Source: Orychophragmus violaceus
Lineage: Eukaryota; Streptophyta; Magnoliopsida; Brassicales; Brassicaceae
DNA: 64,000 nucleotides
Direction: 5' to 3'
NCBI GenBank assembly: GCA_030180135.1
Contig: CM058235.1
Span: 16,950,720 to 17,014,719, forward strand
Position 1 is the first letter of the stretch; each line of letters starts with the position of its first letter. Made by a program: the position numbers and the translations under genes. This document shows, piece after piece, positions 43,893 to 55,999 of this stretch. The notes under the pieces are model-generated. The model did not search any database. It worked only from the letters and a program-made list of their open reading frames with translations, and was not told the DNA's origin.

Positions 43893-44944
43893 TTTGTGGT
43901 TTTCATGGTTAATGTAACCCTATATAGCCACAATCACGATTCATGGCTATTAGCCATGTATAGCCACTATATGTTCGTAGCTAATTTAGTCACGATAGAA
44001 AGATGGTTAAGTCGTAGCTAGTTAGCTACAAATAAAGATAGTGGCTATGTCGTGACTAAAATAGCTATCAAACTCTCGTGGTTAAGCCATGGTTAGTATC
44101 CAAAAATTCAAAAATGTTAAATAGCTAATTTTATTCAAAGAAAGAACTATAAAATAATTTCAGTTATAAACGTATAAGTTTTACAAATATTAAAGCACAT
44201 TGTTACACAAGGTTTTAGCAATGCCATTATAGACTTTTATGTCCAAAATACTAACACAAAATGCTGCATCTAAGCACATAACCATCTAATTCCTCAAGAT
44301 AACTATTAAAGGACCTACACCAATCATCAAAATGAGTGTTTTTGTTCAGCCGCATCTGGCTTGTAGGTGTGATTGTTGCCTTGGGGACAGAACCAGTAGT
44401 TGGGTCGTAGGGACATAAGGAGGTGTTACTGGAGGGATTGGCGTTGGATGAGTAGATGGAGGTAGGACTCGCGTCAGTTGTACACCCAAGCTCTAGATCG
44501 GCTAATTAATTGATGGCGTCTCTTGTTGTCGTCACGTTTTCTCCATACTAGACATACATATTTCCATTTCAAGGCTGCAGGCAAGGGAAGCATGGACGCG
44601 GACCTTTCACCTCTTTCGATCTCGATAATTGGATTATATCGAGTAACAATCTTAATTAAGGCAGTTCTCCAGACCATGTGTGTTCCGTGCCTTTCAAACT
44701 CATAGCCATCGGATTTGAAATCTTGAAAAGACGTTGAATCTAGACCAATACGAGATAACGTCAACGGTTTAAACATCCGCAGTCGAGACTTTAACATTTC
44801 TACCGCCAATTAAATATTATTCTAATGTTAACCAAGAGAACATATTTATCACAAGATGATCCCGATTTTTAATCTACTTATATTCATAAATTTTTAAAGT
44901 AGTAATTTTCGCTATATCAATATAAATGAAGAGAAACGCTGATT
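43893..44944. other. Right part of CACTA-like zone and decayed sequence
   Basis: 43893-44110 has many AGCCAC/GTGGCTA/TAGCTA motifs continuous with 38431-38554. On the minus strand 44480-44330 is Pro-rich (PPSTHPTPIPPVTPPYVP), reminiscent of the N-terminal exon of Transposase_24 genes. A 111-codon minus frame (44809-44474) is not recognised. Nothing further is supported. Confidence 0.35.
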
Positions 44945-45560
44945 GAACATTTAAATTTGTAAAGGTAGGCGAATATTATATCATGAGATTAGATTGCCCC
45001 TGTCCGAAGCAAAGAGAAAATTTTGATAGACTTTTGGGGAGTTGTTGCTAAAACATGATGTTAGGAAGTAATGATAAAATACTAGACTTTGGGAGGTTTT
45101 ATTCGGCAAGAATCATGTATTTTTAAAAAAAAAAAAAAAAGTGGTACTAGTAGGAAGTAGTGTTAAATAAGACTTTGGAAGGTTTTATTCAGCTCCCGAG
45201 AGTCATGTCTTTTTTAAAATAAGACTGGTAAGAAGTAGTGTTAAAATAAGACTTTGGGAAGCTTTATTCCTTTGAGCTATTTCTATTTGATTTCCATATG
45301 TATATAGATGAACAGATGTGCTGAGCATTTAAATATGCGTATGCAAATGAATATATAAAACGAGATTAGATTGCCCATTTCTAGAGCGAAGCGATAGGTT
45401 TACGTAAAACTAATATAAACATATTGATGATGTAAAGATATGTTACATCACTCCTATACATAACACGAATCTATATAAGAAGAAGGTTTCCCTCATTATA
45501 TCTCACCACAAAAATAAAAGATCTTGATCAAACTATATTTGAAATATTTCTATACTACAG
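44945..45560 (+). promoter_or_regulatory. Upstream module and promoter of gene copy 3, uninterrupted
   Basis: This is the only copy in which the whole module is free of inserted elements. It runs from GAACATTTAAATTTGTAAAGG through three repeat units (45059-45285) and GATGAACAGATGTGCTGAGC to TATATAA at 45472-45478 and the ATG at 45561. It is the reference for recognising insertions in the others. Confidence 0.6.
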
Positions 45561-46016
45561 ATGGGTCCACTTCTAGAGAGTGTTTACAATGTTTCTGGTA
45601 AGAGTGTACACTTAGACATTGGTCCTAAGTCGTTCGATATTGACAATGATGAGTCTCAAGCAATCAATTGTCCTCTTACTACGAATGGGTACTCGAAGAT
45701 TTATAAAGCTCAAGAAGAGGATCAAGCATATCTGCTGAAGTATGTCCTTCCCAATATCAAGCTTAATGATCCTCTGGGGAAGACGAATGGCGTTCCTGAT
45801 TCCGCAGTCCGTCTGGAAACTCCTAAAAGTTTTCGTATAAGCATGTTTCCAAATGAAATGCATATATCATGCGATGCTAAATTTTTAGGGATCTATCAGC
45901 CAGATGGAAGTCCAATTTATTATAAATCCATTGTTGCAAGACACCTCCCGGCTGGAGGTATCAAAGTCACCGGAGGTGCGAATGCAGAAGAAGAGGATGA
46001 AGTTAAAGAAGCCTAA
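45561..46016 (+). CDS. Unrecognised 151-aa protein, tandem family copy 3
   Basis: The protein is identical to copy 1 (1166-1621), and the nucleotide sequence differs by only a few silent changes (for example CTGGGG against CTAGGG, GGCGTT against GGTGTT). This is the copy with the most complete, least disturbed promoter, so it is the best candidate for the normally expressed member. Function unknown; features as for copy 1. The minus-strand frame of 83 codons inside it is a shadow. Confidence 0.8.
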   Translation: MGPLLESVYNVSGKSVHLDIGPKSFDIDNDESQAINCPLTTNGYSKIYKAQEEDQAYLLKYVLPNIKLNDPLGKTNGVPDSAVRLETPKSFRISMFPNEMHISCDAKFLGIYQPDGSPIYYKSIVARHLPAGGIKVTGGANAEEEDEVKEA

Positions 46017-46871
46017 CACTGAGAACCAGCAAGACATGTCATTTGACTAAGTCTCCTTTTCGCTTTTATTTCAGTCTTTGCCAATAATATTGTGGATTTA
46101 TGCTCCTATCGTTTAGGGCACACCCACATTTCCTTTTTTTCTGCTTTCTGCTTCCAAGTTTGTAGGAGTTGAGACTCCATATGTAAATTAAATGTAAAAC
46201 AATGAATAAAGGCATAATTTGTTTCCTTACTACATATAATTAAATATATGTTCTTTTCTTATATATTGTTTTGACTGAGACAACATTTATGGTGTTGTCG
46301 TTTCTTTTTTGGTTCCATGAAACTGTTTTCTCTTATAAAAAAAAGGCGATCAAACAATCAAATTAGTGTTTATGAGTCTATATCCTACTGTGATTAATGC
46401 TTCAGGATTAAAAGTAAGAATTTAAGCTAATTCAGAGACCTTTGAAGTTGCTTGTACAACAACAAACCACCCAAAAATTGATATAAACTATGAATGTTCT
46501 TTTAATTGGATTGTGCATATATAACATCTTTTTATAAAGGGTAAGAACAGTTTGAAAAAAGCATATAAAAGGATTTCAAACTACAAATATCAAATTATAA
46601 GAGCGACATGGATGGGTCTTTCTTCTCGCAATATAAACAATGTAAAGAACAAAAGAAACTCAGCTTCTGAAATCGGTAGTTTATGACAAATAGGAAAAAG
46701 AATATATCCGACTTTCTGTTGTTTATGCGTTAAAAACATCAATTGCAAAATCTTGAAAATTTCCTTTTGTAACTTGAACTCCTCTAGATTGATTGAAATT
46801 ATATTCGTTCAAATAACATTTTCACCAGTTTCGAATAATTTGATGTGAAAGTGAGTTTTGATTGTTGAAAT
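46017..46871 (+). other. 3' UTR and flank of gene copy 3
   Basis: Same 3' flank, with AATAAA near 46205. After TTTTAATTGGATTGTGCATA it follows the alternative distal flank shared with 54360 and 61700 (AACATCTTTTTATAAAGGG). It is cut at 46871 by the Ty1/copia element. Confidence 0.55.
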
Positions 46872-47540
46872 TGATGGATTATGGTGTTTATCAAGGTTTA
46901 ATTCTCGTATTACAACCTAACACATAATCTTAACAGATCTAGGTTCTTGCAAAACGAATCATAAAACACAAACCTGGACATTACCTTTTGCAGCGGAATG
47001 ATGGTGATGTCGAGATCAATGAGAACAGATGGCAACACCTATTCCTCCTAGAGTATCCACACTCTTACAAGCAAGGGACGGCTGCTAGACCAAAGAGATG
47101 GATGATCAGAGAGAGAGGTTAGAGAGAGAGAAGGGGCGCGGCCACCAAGAAGAAAATCGCAGGAGCAAGGCTCTTCCTTAGGGTTTCTGATTCTTATATC
47201 TCTCATTAATGGGCCCAAGTCATTAGACTAATGGCTCATTAATCTTTTGGGCCCAAGACACAAATTAGACAAAAGCCTACATTTTGTCTGGCCCAATTCT
47301 CTGATCCAATACAGTAAATGCCATTGCATCTTACCGTATTAATTCCATTTAACTTTCCCGTTAGCTATGGTGTGTGACCCTTTGGGATCATACAATACTG
47401 GTAATAAGTCCTAAACTTATAGATCAAGAGCGGACTCTAGCAAGCCATCATGATCACCCAGTATTTATGACTTATGTCTGATCTCGACACTTATCATACT
47501 TTCTAGAGATAGTACGGTAGATTTCAGGACATTCCCAACA
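46872..47540 (-). repeat. 3' LTR of copia element
   Basis: TGATGGATTATGG...ATTCCCAACA on the + strand (TGTTGGGAAT...CCATCA on the element strand), next to the purine tract. The outer 43 bases plus tract are duplicated at 47571-47613. Confidence 0.75.
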
Positions 47541-50500
47541 ATCTCCCACTTGTACTGGAATCCTACAAAGGACATTCCCAACAATCTTCCGATTGTACTG
47601 GAATCCTACATTCCCTAATCCTTTTGTCTCAATATCTCGATCTGGCATAAGGCAAGATGTGTGTCATCCTTATATAGCCAGACCATGTTTATCGGACCAG
47701 ATTTGATACTGACAATGCAAACGACTTGGGCAAGTCCGTTTGGGAATGGCCATTCTCTTACCAGCTATCAAATCTCCGATTGGCCTAGAGATATTACCTC
47801 CGTTAAACGGCAGGGACAAATCCCATCTTGTTCCATCACTATGAACTACACAATTCATAATACACCCAACCAAGGTCCGTATAGCTCCCAGTTACGAAAC
47901 AGCGTTAGACAATGATCAAAGCGCATTACTCCATGTGCAGCCACATGCATGCGAACTCAGGTCTAAGGACTATACTCTATAGTCGTATATGAGAACTTCT
48001 TATGACACAGATATTAATATCTTGCAGAGTTCTCATCTTGCGGGCCATGTCCGGTCATATGCTCCCCTACATATACCTATGTGTCGACTTTGATGCCGCG
48101 CATCTATGACCCCTGGAAACCTGGTCATAAGTCTCAACACAATCTAGTCTCAACAGGTTGTTGTTGTTCCAATTTCAACAACCTTCGACTATGGACACTA
48201 TGATTTATGTCACTTCGTTAAATATGGGGTTTCAGGATCAAGTCTACTCATGTACTTCGATGGCCCATATATAGTGACATGAATCATTTTGGAACGATTA
48301 TTTATATCACAGTTAAAATAATCCAGAAATCATTAGATTTCATAAACATAAAATATTATGTTTACATGAACCTTTCAAAACAACTAAGTAAAGCCCTTTA
48401 CAAACTCCCACTGAAATTAAGACTACATCTTAATTTCACTCATCCTACAGCTACAGTCCGCGACTCGTGCTTAGGCATAAGGAGTGGCTTCGTTAATAGA
48501 TTAGCAACGTTCTTATTCGATGAAACTTGCTTATCTACTTAACACCTCTGTCATTTATCTCATGGAATAGGTTATACCTACCCTCAAGGTGTTTGGACCT
48601 CTGATGTGCAGCTAGGCTCATCTATGCTGTGAATCACATCAAGTTCAGTGATGAACTCTTCTATCCAAACATCCTCTTTCGCCGCTTCTCAAGCTGCGAA
48701 ATGTTCAGCTTAAGTCATGGAATCAGCAACAGTGCCTTGCACCGCCAGTTAGACACAAGATATAGCCGGACTGTGACCAGGAATTATCTTTGTCTATTGG
48801 AAACTTGCCTTTCAGACTCTATCGACTTGTAGCACCTCACTTTCTCCGTAAATCAAGAACTTATCCTAAGTATTCCTCAAATACTTCAGAATATTCTTTA
48901 CGGCAATCCAGTGATTCTTTGCTGGATTTGACTGGTCTTTACTTGTCTTGCTTAGCATTAAAGTAACATCAAAACAAGTACGTGTCATGGCATCCATGAT
49001 AGATCCAATTGCCGTCGCATATGGAATCCTATCCATGCATTCAAGCTCAGCAGATATCGCAGGACACTGTATCTTGCTTAATGAATTGCCATGTGACATT
49101 GGCATAAAGCCCTTCTTGGACTGCTGATTACGTGTAGGACTTTGTCAATTTAAGAATCCTGACTTTGTCCTACCAGCTCTTTTGGATCTTTATCTTTGGA
49201 TCCAAAATCCAAGAACTACGTGGCTTTACCCATGTCATTAATAAAACCAACTCCCAAGCCAGTCCTTTACCGACTGCAGCATTGGAACGTTATTTTCGAG
49301 AATCAGTATGTCATCGACATACACTATGAGAAATGCAATATTGCTCCCACTTATCTTTTAGTAAACGCACAGTTCCTCTTCGTTCCTGTTCAAGTCAAAA
49401 CCTTGACTACTTTAACTGAACGAAGATTCCAACTCCAATATGTTTGCTTCCATCCATGAATGGATCAATGAAGCTAACTTACACATAGTGTAACTTTTCG
49501 GAGTCCTGGCTTACTTTCGCTTCTTTGAATTTCGCAGATTCGTCGCTTTCAATGATCATCAGATCATGATAACTTTCAATGATCATCAGGTTCAACTAAT
49601 GGCGAGAAATCACTCTCGGATTAGTGACTGATTCATTCATATCTGCGAACTTCAGGCTATACAGGTGTAGATTCTACAGAAATCTGTAAATCCATCCGTT
49701 GCTCTCCCTCAATAGGTTGAGCAGCCTCCTGTAATTCTCGAATTTCTTCGAGTTATACTTTTACTCCCACTGTTCTTCTTGGAAAGTAACTTCCATTCTT
49801 AGAAAACAGAATGGACGTAAAAGTAACAAGCCTTGGTTTCCCTAGGACAACCAGCGAAGTAGCACAACTACAAATACTCAGTAAAGACGAATTTGGATCG
49901 ATTCCAATCCACATTTACGTGGTGTCTTTCAACTGATATTGGTGGAACTATTTCAGCGTAAACTTAGATATTTCTAGAGCGTTATTCTTAGAGAATATCA
50001 TGGAAGATTCGTGTGACTCATCTTTAATCATTTCTAATAAGATCTGATTCATTCTCACAGAAACACCTCTAGGTTTTCAGGAGAAGTGAGCTGTGAAACG
50101 ACTTCACACTCATTCAGATGATCACACAATCAATGACTTAAGTATTCTCACTCGTGATCTAATCCAGAGTCTTAATACTTCTGTCATTCAGATTCTATAC
50201 TTCATTCTGGAACTCTTTCGACCATGTCAAAGAATTCCGACTTGTGTCTCATCAAATGAACACAGTCACACTCACTGAAGTAATCAGTAGAGACAATGAA
50301 GTACAGGAAATTTTCTCTGGCATTACTACTCATCGGACCACATACATACATGAGTATGTTCAATCTCCAATAAGCCTTTGGGCCTTTCTCTAGCTCGGCT
50401 AAGATGGGCCCTTTGTCTTTTGGTCTAGTAAGCAGAATTCAAGTCTCATAAGATATCCATTCAAATGAGCCCAAAAGTCCATAACTATGGGGTTTCTGAA

Positions 50501-50936
50501 TCTGACTTACTCTATGTGACCAAAACATTTATGCCAAGAAAAATCAGGTTTAACTCATCAGATTTAAACCAATTGCGGTATTTATGTTACATTTAGGCAC
50601 TCTTTGGTTTAAGACATAAAATCCATTCCTTGAATAGGGTGCTACAATTAATATTTCATTAAGATCAAAAGAACAAACTAGTCTTTTATCAAAATGAAAA
50701 ACATTCAAATTCTTACAAGAAAATGAAAGACAACTCTGCTTAAAGCAGGTACATTGTAGCAATTACTTAATAAAACCAAGCCTCAAAGGCATCTACAAGT
50801 GAAAACCCTATGGCTGAGGCAGCATCCCAAGCTCCTTCCAGACACGCAGTTTCACTTGCCCTTCCTTCAACGTTCTACTGTTGCTCAGGCTCTGCATATT
50901 ATAACAAATATCAGTGCCACAACCAGTATCCAATAC
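47541..50936 (-). pseudogene. Copia pol remnant (protease, integrase, RT, RNase H)
   Basis: Recognisable minus-strand pieces: protease LDTGCGTDIC with QVKLRVW (about 50920-50800); RT active site IAFLIVYVDDILILENN (about 49340-49285); RT thumb region ECMDRIPYATAIGSIMDAM and HWIAVKNILKYLR (49105-48866); and an RNase H tail VDKQVSSNKNVANLLTK (about 48540-48490). These are separated by many stops and shifts. A stop directly after gag separates it from the protease. Confidence 0.75.
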
Positions 50937-51827
50937 CTATAAGGTATAACTTGAAGTAATAACATGAATACCTGAGGAAGTAGTCTCATACATCAACTTC
51001 AACTCCTCATAATCTTCCATGAATTTAATGCAATCTCTCTTCCAATGCCCAGTCTCTTTACAGTAGCAGCACTTACCAACGTAAGAGGTATCTGACTCGG
51101 GCTCAGAAGACACACGCTTGCCATGATTAAAAATCTGGACAACTTTGTCTTCACCCTTGTCAGCTTTAGGTTTAGTAAACCTACCCTTCTCCTTCATGAG
51201 ATTGTACAGGGTACTCTTCACGTTTGGCTCAACTGTCTTGAGCATGTCATGCAGTTCAGTCAACGTCTTCGTTAAGCCTTTCTTGATATAGTCCCTTACG
51301 AACTTATCATAGCTTGACGGCAGTGACTGCAGAATGATATCAGTTGCCATTTCTTGGCTAACTGGATAATCCAGTTTCCTCAGGTTATCAATGTAACCCA
51401 TCATTTTACTGATATGAGGACTTACTGGATGATCAATCGGTAGCTTGCAGCTAGTGAGAGATTTAACCAACTGGTATCTCTCCACTCTTACCTGCTCCTG
51501 AAATTTCAATTTCAGGCTGCTGATCATCTCTATTGGCGACTCCATGTTCTCATATTGCTTCCGCAACTCTGAGTCCATGGTAGCCAATATCAGACCACGC
51601 ACATCTACCGCATCATTATAATGCTTATTCCAAGCATTATATACTGCATGACTGGCCTTGGATCCGATCCTCTCAGGGAGAGCTTTCTCAAGGACATAGT
51701 CCTTTCTCTCATGCCTGAGAACTAGCCTCAGGTTCCGCGACCAAGTCAAGAAATTTGATCCGTTCAGTTTGTCCATCTCAAGGACATACCGGATCGAGAA
51801 AGTGTTTTGATTGTTTGTGCTTGTCAT
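50937..51827 (-). CDS. Copia gag
   Basis: 296 codons from ATG. It has a UBN2-type copia capsid domain (LNGSNFLTWSRNLRLVLRHE at 21-40; YIDNLRKLDYPVSQEMATDI near 145-163; LPSSYDKFVRDY near 169-180) followed by a CX2CX4HX4C zinc knuckle (C253, C256, H261, C266), which binds the element RNA. The frame is intact although pol is decayed, which suggests recent copying or selection for packaging. It stops at TAG just before the protease. Confidence 0.85.
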   Translation of the reverse strand: MTSTNNQNTFSIRYVLEMDKLNGSNFLTWSRNLRLVLRHERKDYVLEKALPERIGSKASHAVYNAWNKHYNDAVDVRGLILATMDSELRKQYENMESPIEMISSLKLKFQEQVRVERYQLVKSLTSCKLPIDHPVSPHISKMMGYIDNLRKLDYPVSQEMATDIILQSLPSSYDKFVRDYIKKGLTKTLTELHDMLKTVEPNVKSTLYNLMKEKGRFTKPKADKGEDKVVQIFNHGKRVSSEPESDTSYVGKCCYCKETGHWKRDCIKFMEDYEELKLMYETTSSGIHVITSSYTL

Positions 51828-53566
51828 AGCTGAAATTTAGAGATAAATAGAGTTTTAGTTATTAAGTTCATAAAAGAGCAATCTTAACAACTTATAAGAA
51901 AACTCGCATTGTATTCAAAATTTCTTTGTTTAACCTCATAAGAATACAATGATTCCGAGACCCATGTTTAGCTAAATCCAAAGTGGGCCACTGGCCGTCA
52001 CCCAGAATTAGCTTTACTTGGTAAGCATACACACAGCTAGTTATAACCAATAACTCTCGGTTGTGAATTGGGCCCGAGGCCCAAATTCACCAGATGTCTC
52101 AAGGCCCGGGACTCCCGATGGCCCAGTCAAGGAAACCAATCTCTTACAGCCAAATAATCACTAAAATCTGGGACTCCCAATGAAATTAGTGACTATATAC
52201 TACTTTACTTACGCGAAAACAGACACCTCACACTGTAAGCCATATCTGTAATCAAATAAGCGTTAAGTAGCTGACAAGATTGGAAAGACATCCAAGCTTG
52301 ATATTGTTTTTGAGGATTTTTAAGTTTTATTTCCAAAAATAGAAGATTACTATTTTGGGAAACTTACTTATTTTAGAAACTTTCTAAATTTAGAAATATT
52401 CTAAAAATAGAAATTTCTAATTTAATATTTTATAAATATTTTGGGTTGGGTCACAAATTATAGGCCCAATTCTTGGCCCAAGACCATAGAATTCCAACTG
52501 GCCCAATAATTTGACATAACCGATCTGATTTATTAATTCTGGTCCAAGACCAAATTAATTATCAAAACCATCGGTTATTCACTAAACCAGACCAGCTCTA
52601 AATTATTTGGTCCAACCAAATCAAACTTAGACCAGCCTTCGGTTTAGTTTAAAATTCAATTTTATGAATTTAAATCCGGTTTAACCAGAAATTAAATAAT
52701 ACCAAGTATTAAATTATTTCCAGCAAACCGCGATTTGGGTTAACCGCTTGAACCACCAATTAAATTGGATCGGTTCAGTTAAATCCAAAACCGGGAAGAA
52801 ACACCTAGTGTTTTAGCCAATTTGATTTAACTTGCGGTTTTAGGCTTTAAACACACAATTAACCGCCAATTTAATGGACCGGTTAAATCGGTGTGGTTTT
52901 GGGCAACGAACCGCGAAGCTCGGTTTAACCGATTGACTATTCGCGGGACGTAAAATTTTAACGGGCCAAACGATCGGATCCATAATCGGGTCATGGGCCC
53001 ACGATCCAACCCTAGGCCCATCACGATCGATCATCGATCGATTCATGATCTCACGATCGTGAGGATGAGCCGTGATGATCGCAAGCTTACACAACCCATT
53101 CGAGACCATGCGATCCTCTCGTATTACATGTCCCATTAATTCATCATTTGGCTTAATGAAACAACACGATCGCTTACACACAACGTGAGCCAATTTAGGG
53201 TTCAATTAATCAGCTCATTAATTATCGATTGCCATCGACACACGCATAATTGGATCATGCCGAGACCACATGACACGTGATCGTTACATGATCACAACCG
53301 GCTCCAATGATGTGATCCATGTTCATATGCATAACAAGCGATCGGTCATCGATTCATACGGCACACGCACAGCGACTTTGGTTTAATAATAGAATGGAAC
53401 TTTCAGATTATTAACAAGATCATACGATTTTTGAATAACAAGGCCGAGACCAAAATCAAGCATCCGATCTAGGGTTTAATGTTTTATTAATCAATTTTCT
53501 TTTAAAATCAATTCTAAACCATTAAACATTCATATGATCCAATTTTACAAGAAACCTAATGCCTAG
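51828..53566 (-). other. Leader of the copia element
   Basis: About 1.7 kb between primer site and gag with no recognisable gene. It is rich in GGCCCA and AACCGG motifs and, at 53020-53300, in palindromes built from GATCGATC, CACGATCGTG and CACGTGATC. Minus frames of 65 and 121 codons there look accidental. Confidence 0.5.
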
Positions 53567-53578
53567 GCTCTGATACCA
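53567..53578 (-). other. Primer binding site, initiator tRNA-Met type
   Basis: TGGTATCAGAGC on the minus strand, one base from the LTR end; the standard primer site of plant copia elements. Confidence 0.9.
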
Positions 53579-53579
53579 C

Positions 53580-53883
53580 TGATGGATTATGGTGTTTATC
53601 AAGGTTTAATTCTCGTATTACAACCTAACACATAATCTTAACAGATCTAGGTTCTTGCAAAACGAATCATAAAACACAAACCTGGACATTACCTTTTGCA
53701 GCGGAATGATGGTGATGTCGAGATCAATGAGAACAGATGGCAACACCTATTCCTCCTAGAGTATCCACACTCTTACAAGCAAGGGACGGCTGCTAGACCA
53801 AAGAGATGGATGATCAGAGAGAGAGGTTAGAGAGAGAGAAGGGGCGCGGCCACCAAGAAGAAAATCGCAGGAGCAAGGCTCTT
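53580..53883 (-). repeat. 5' LTR of copia element, truncated
   Basis: Matches 46872-47175. It stops at GGCTCTT, where GTTGGAACTAAGTCTCCC of the gene family's distal flank begins. Confidence 0.85.
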
Positions 53884-55002
53884 GTTGGAACTAAGTCTCC
53901 CTTTTTTAAGTTACTCAATATGCCAATTTATTAACGTGTTATAAGCACTACAAGAAATAGTTGAACCTTGCGACATTTTATCTTGGTTCGCCTTCAAAAT
54001 CGAGGTCTCCTCATCCTTTCTCCTATATTATCGCCTCATATTAGGCATGAGTCGGAATAAACCGGTAAGACGTTGCGGACATCTGTTTTTGGCTCTTGTT
54101 GCCTAAACCAAAACAACGTCCTTTGGTTTTTGAAAAATTTCTTTGTGAAACTTCTTCAATTGGAAAGTTTTAACTTAGAACCTCCCGAGCACAATCTTTG
54201 TTCGCTAGAGATTTCGCTTGGCAGTTTAGGTTCCAAGAAAATATGGATTATGATTAAATCTTCGACACCCAATCTAAAAAGAGACAACAACCAGTTCCAC
54301 CGAGAAAGTTGGCTAGTCCACGAAATCACCTAATATATCGACAAAATTATAAAAATCCATATAACATCTTTTTATAAAGGTTAAGAATAGTTTAAAAACA
54401 TAGAAAAGGATTTTAAACTACAAACATCAAATTATATGGGCAACATGGATGGGTTTTTCTTCTCACAATATTAACAATGTTAAGATCACAAGCAATTCAG
54501 CTTCTTATATCGGTATTTTATAACCCATATGAAAAATATAACAGTTGAATGCAAATAATTCATGCCAACTTATCCGAGTTTGGGTTGTTTACATGCTAGA
54601 ATAACAAAAATTGCAAAATCATGAAACTTTCCTTTTGTAATTTGAACTCTTCTAGATGGATTGAAAAATAGAATATGCTATTGGTTCAAACAACATCTTC
54701 ACCAGTTTAGAAGAGTTTGTTGTGAAAGTGACTTATGATTGTTGAAATATCCTCATACATCCCAAGATCCAAATTAGTGTTTTAGTCTCCACATATAGTG
54801 GTGAAAGACTACTCCTAATGTTCTTTGTCTCAATAACTACATTACAACTCCTTCATATTACAAATGTTCCATCCTTGTCCTAAGTACAAGTAACCATATA
54901 GTCATGGGCAATATATTTGACGCCATTGTCCCTTTTGGTTCAAATTGTTCTCCCTTTAATTATCCACCTACATATGTAGCTGTGGTAAACCATAAACCCC
55001 CA
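53884..55002. other. Distal gene-family flank with old duplicated sequence
   Basis: GTTGGAACTAAGTCTCCC also occurs at 62523 (one change). 54130-54350 matches, without LTR or retroposon, the sequence on the right of the Tat-like LTRs (TTTCTTTGTGAAACTTC to CCGAGAAAGTTGG). It is thus the empty-site version. 54355-55002 matches 61710-62310. No gene seen. Confidence 0.5.
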
Positions 55003-55240
55003 CTACAAGAAAAATGCTTGAATTAACGACAATTTTCGCCGGAAATGGTCAAAACCTACTGAATAAAAATGGCAGAAATCTGTCGGTTCCATCTCGTCGG
55101 TAATCAATATGTGTTGGTTTTTCGTCGGTGATTACCAACAAATATTCGATAGACTTAATCCATTGGTAGTTACCGATGGATTACCGACAACCATATTACC
55201 GACAACAATTATGGTGTTGTCGCTTCCTTTTTGGTTCCAT
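55003..55240. mobile_element. CACTA terminus-like sequence with TACCGAC repeats
   Basis: CACTACAAGAAAAATGC is a typical CACTA end, followed by inverted and direct TACCGACGG/CCGTCGG-like motifs (TCGTCGGTAATC, TACCGATGGATTACCGAC). A related start is at 62320 and shorter ones at 53947 and 62585. The other end of the element is not identified. Confidence 0.4.
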
Positions 55241-55446
55241 GATATTGTTTTTTTTTTTTGTATCTACTATAACTTTTACCAATATCTAGTATTTTGTTTG
55301 ATGGTTCAGCATTATTGCATTTTAAATAAAACACTTGAAACAGTGAATTACTCAAATAAACTAAACACTTTAATAATAACAAGATCAATGAGAACTGGGC
55401 TATAAATTATGTCATTTAACACATATCTGATGATTTGGCCAACATA

Positions 55447-55970
55447 GCAGGAGTAACCCTAAACACTAAACCCGAAACCCTCAACTCTAATTACTAGACC
55501 CTATATACATATATACCATAAAATCTAAACACAAATATTAAATCCTAAACCATATATATACCCTAAACTCTAAACACATACATTAAACAATAAACCCTAA
55601 ATACTAAACCCCAAACCCTAAAACCAAATATCAAGATTAGATATATATGGGAGCATCATGGAAATAATGCTTAAGTCAATTGGTATTTTGTATGTAATGT
55701 TGTAATATTTTTGTTTATGAGTGCTTTTATTATTATATATGTAATTTATATATTTATTTATGTAATATTATAATTATTAATAATTTTGTCAATATCGGCA
55801 ACTACAAATGCAAATGATCATATACCCTAAACTCTAAACCCAAACATTATACCCTAAACAGTAAATACAAAACCCTATAGATATACCTTAAACTCTAAAC
55901 CTTAAACCTTAAATATTAGACCCTATATATACCTTAAACTGTAAAGCCAAACATAAACCATAATCCTTAA
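55447..55970. repeat. Degenerate telomere-like CCCTAAA array
   Basis: Many copies of CCCTAAAC, CCTAAACTCTAAA and related variants occur in two clusters (55447-55625, 55826-55965), interrupted by AT-rich sequence. The plant telomere unit is CCCTAAA; here it is degraded and interstitial. The region 55625-55825 is plain AT-rich. Confidence 0.55.
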
Positions 55971-55999
55971 TTATTAGGATATATCCTCAGATTCTGGTT

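Larger units (their letters stand above)
46872..53883 (-). mobile_element. Ty1/copia retrotransposon, gag intact, pol decayed, 5' LTR truncated
   Basis: On the minus strand the order is 5' LTR (53883-53580, outer part missing), primer site TGGTATCAGAGC, a 1.7-kb leader, gag, decayed protease-integrase-RT-RNase H, a polypurine tract (AAGTGGGAGAT) and a 3' LTR (47540-46872). The shared 304 bases of the two LTRs appear identical, so the insertion is recent even though pol is ruined. It is therefore probably a non-autonomous type mobilised by relatives. The truncation at 53883 removes any target duplication. Confidence 0.85.

Noticed and set aside
45612..45863. 83-codon minus-strand frame inside gene copy 3 (also 58950-59246)
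   Set aside because: Antisense shadow of the unknown gene; the strand with promoter, polyadenylation signal and conserved frame is +.
52827..53205. 65- and 121-codon minus-strand frames in the copia leader
   Set aside because: The composition follows the palindrome-rich leader; there are no copia domains and the position is before gag.
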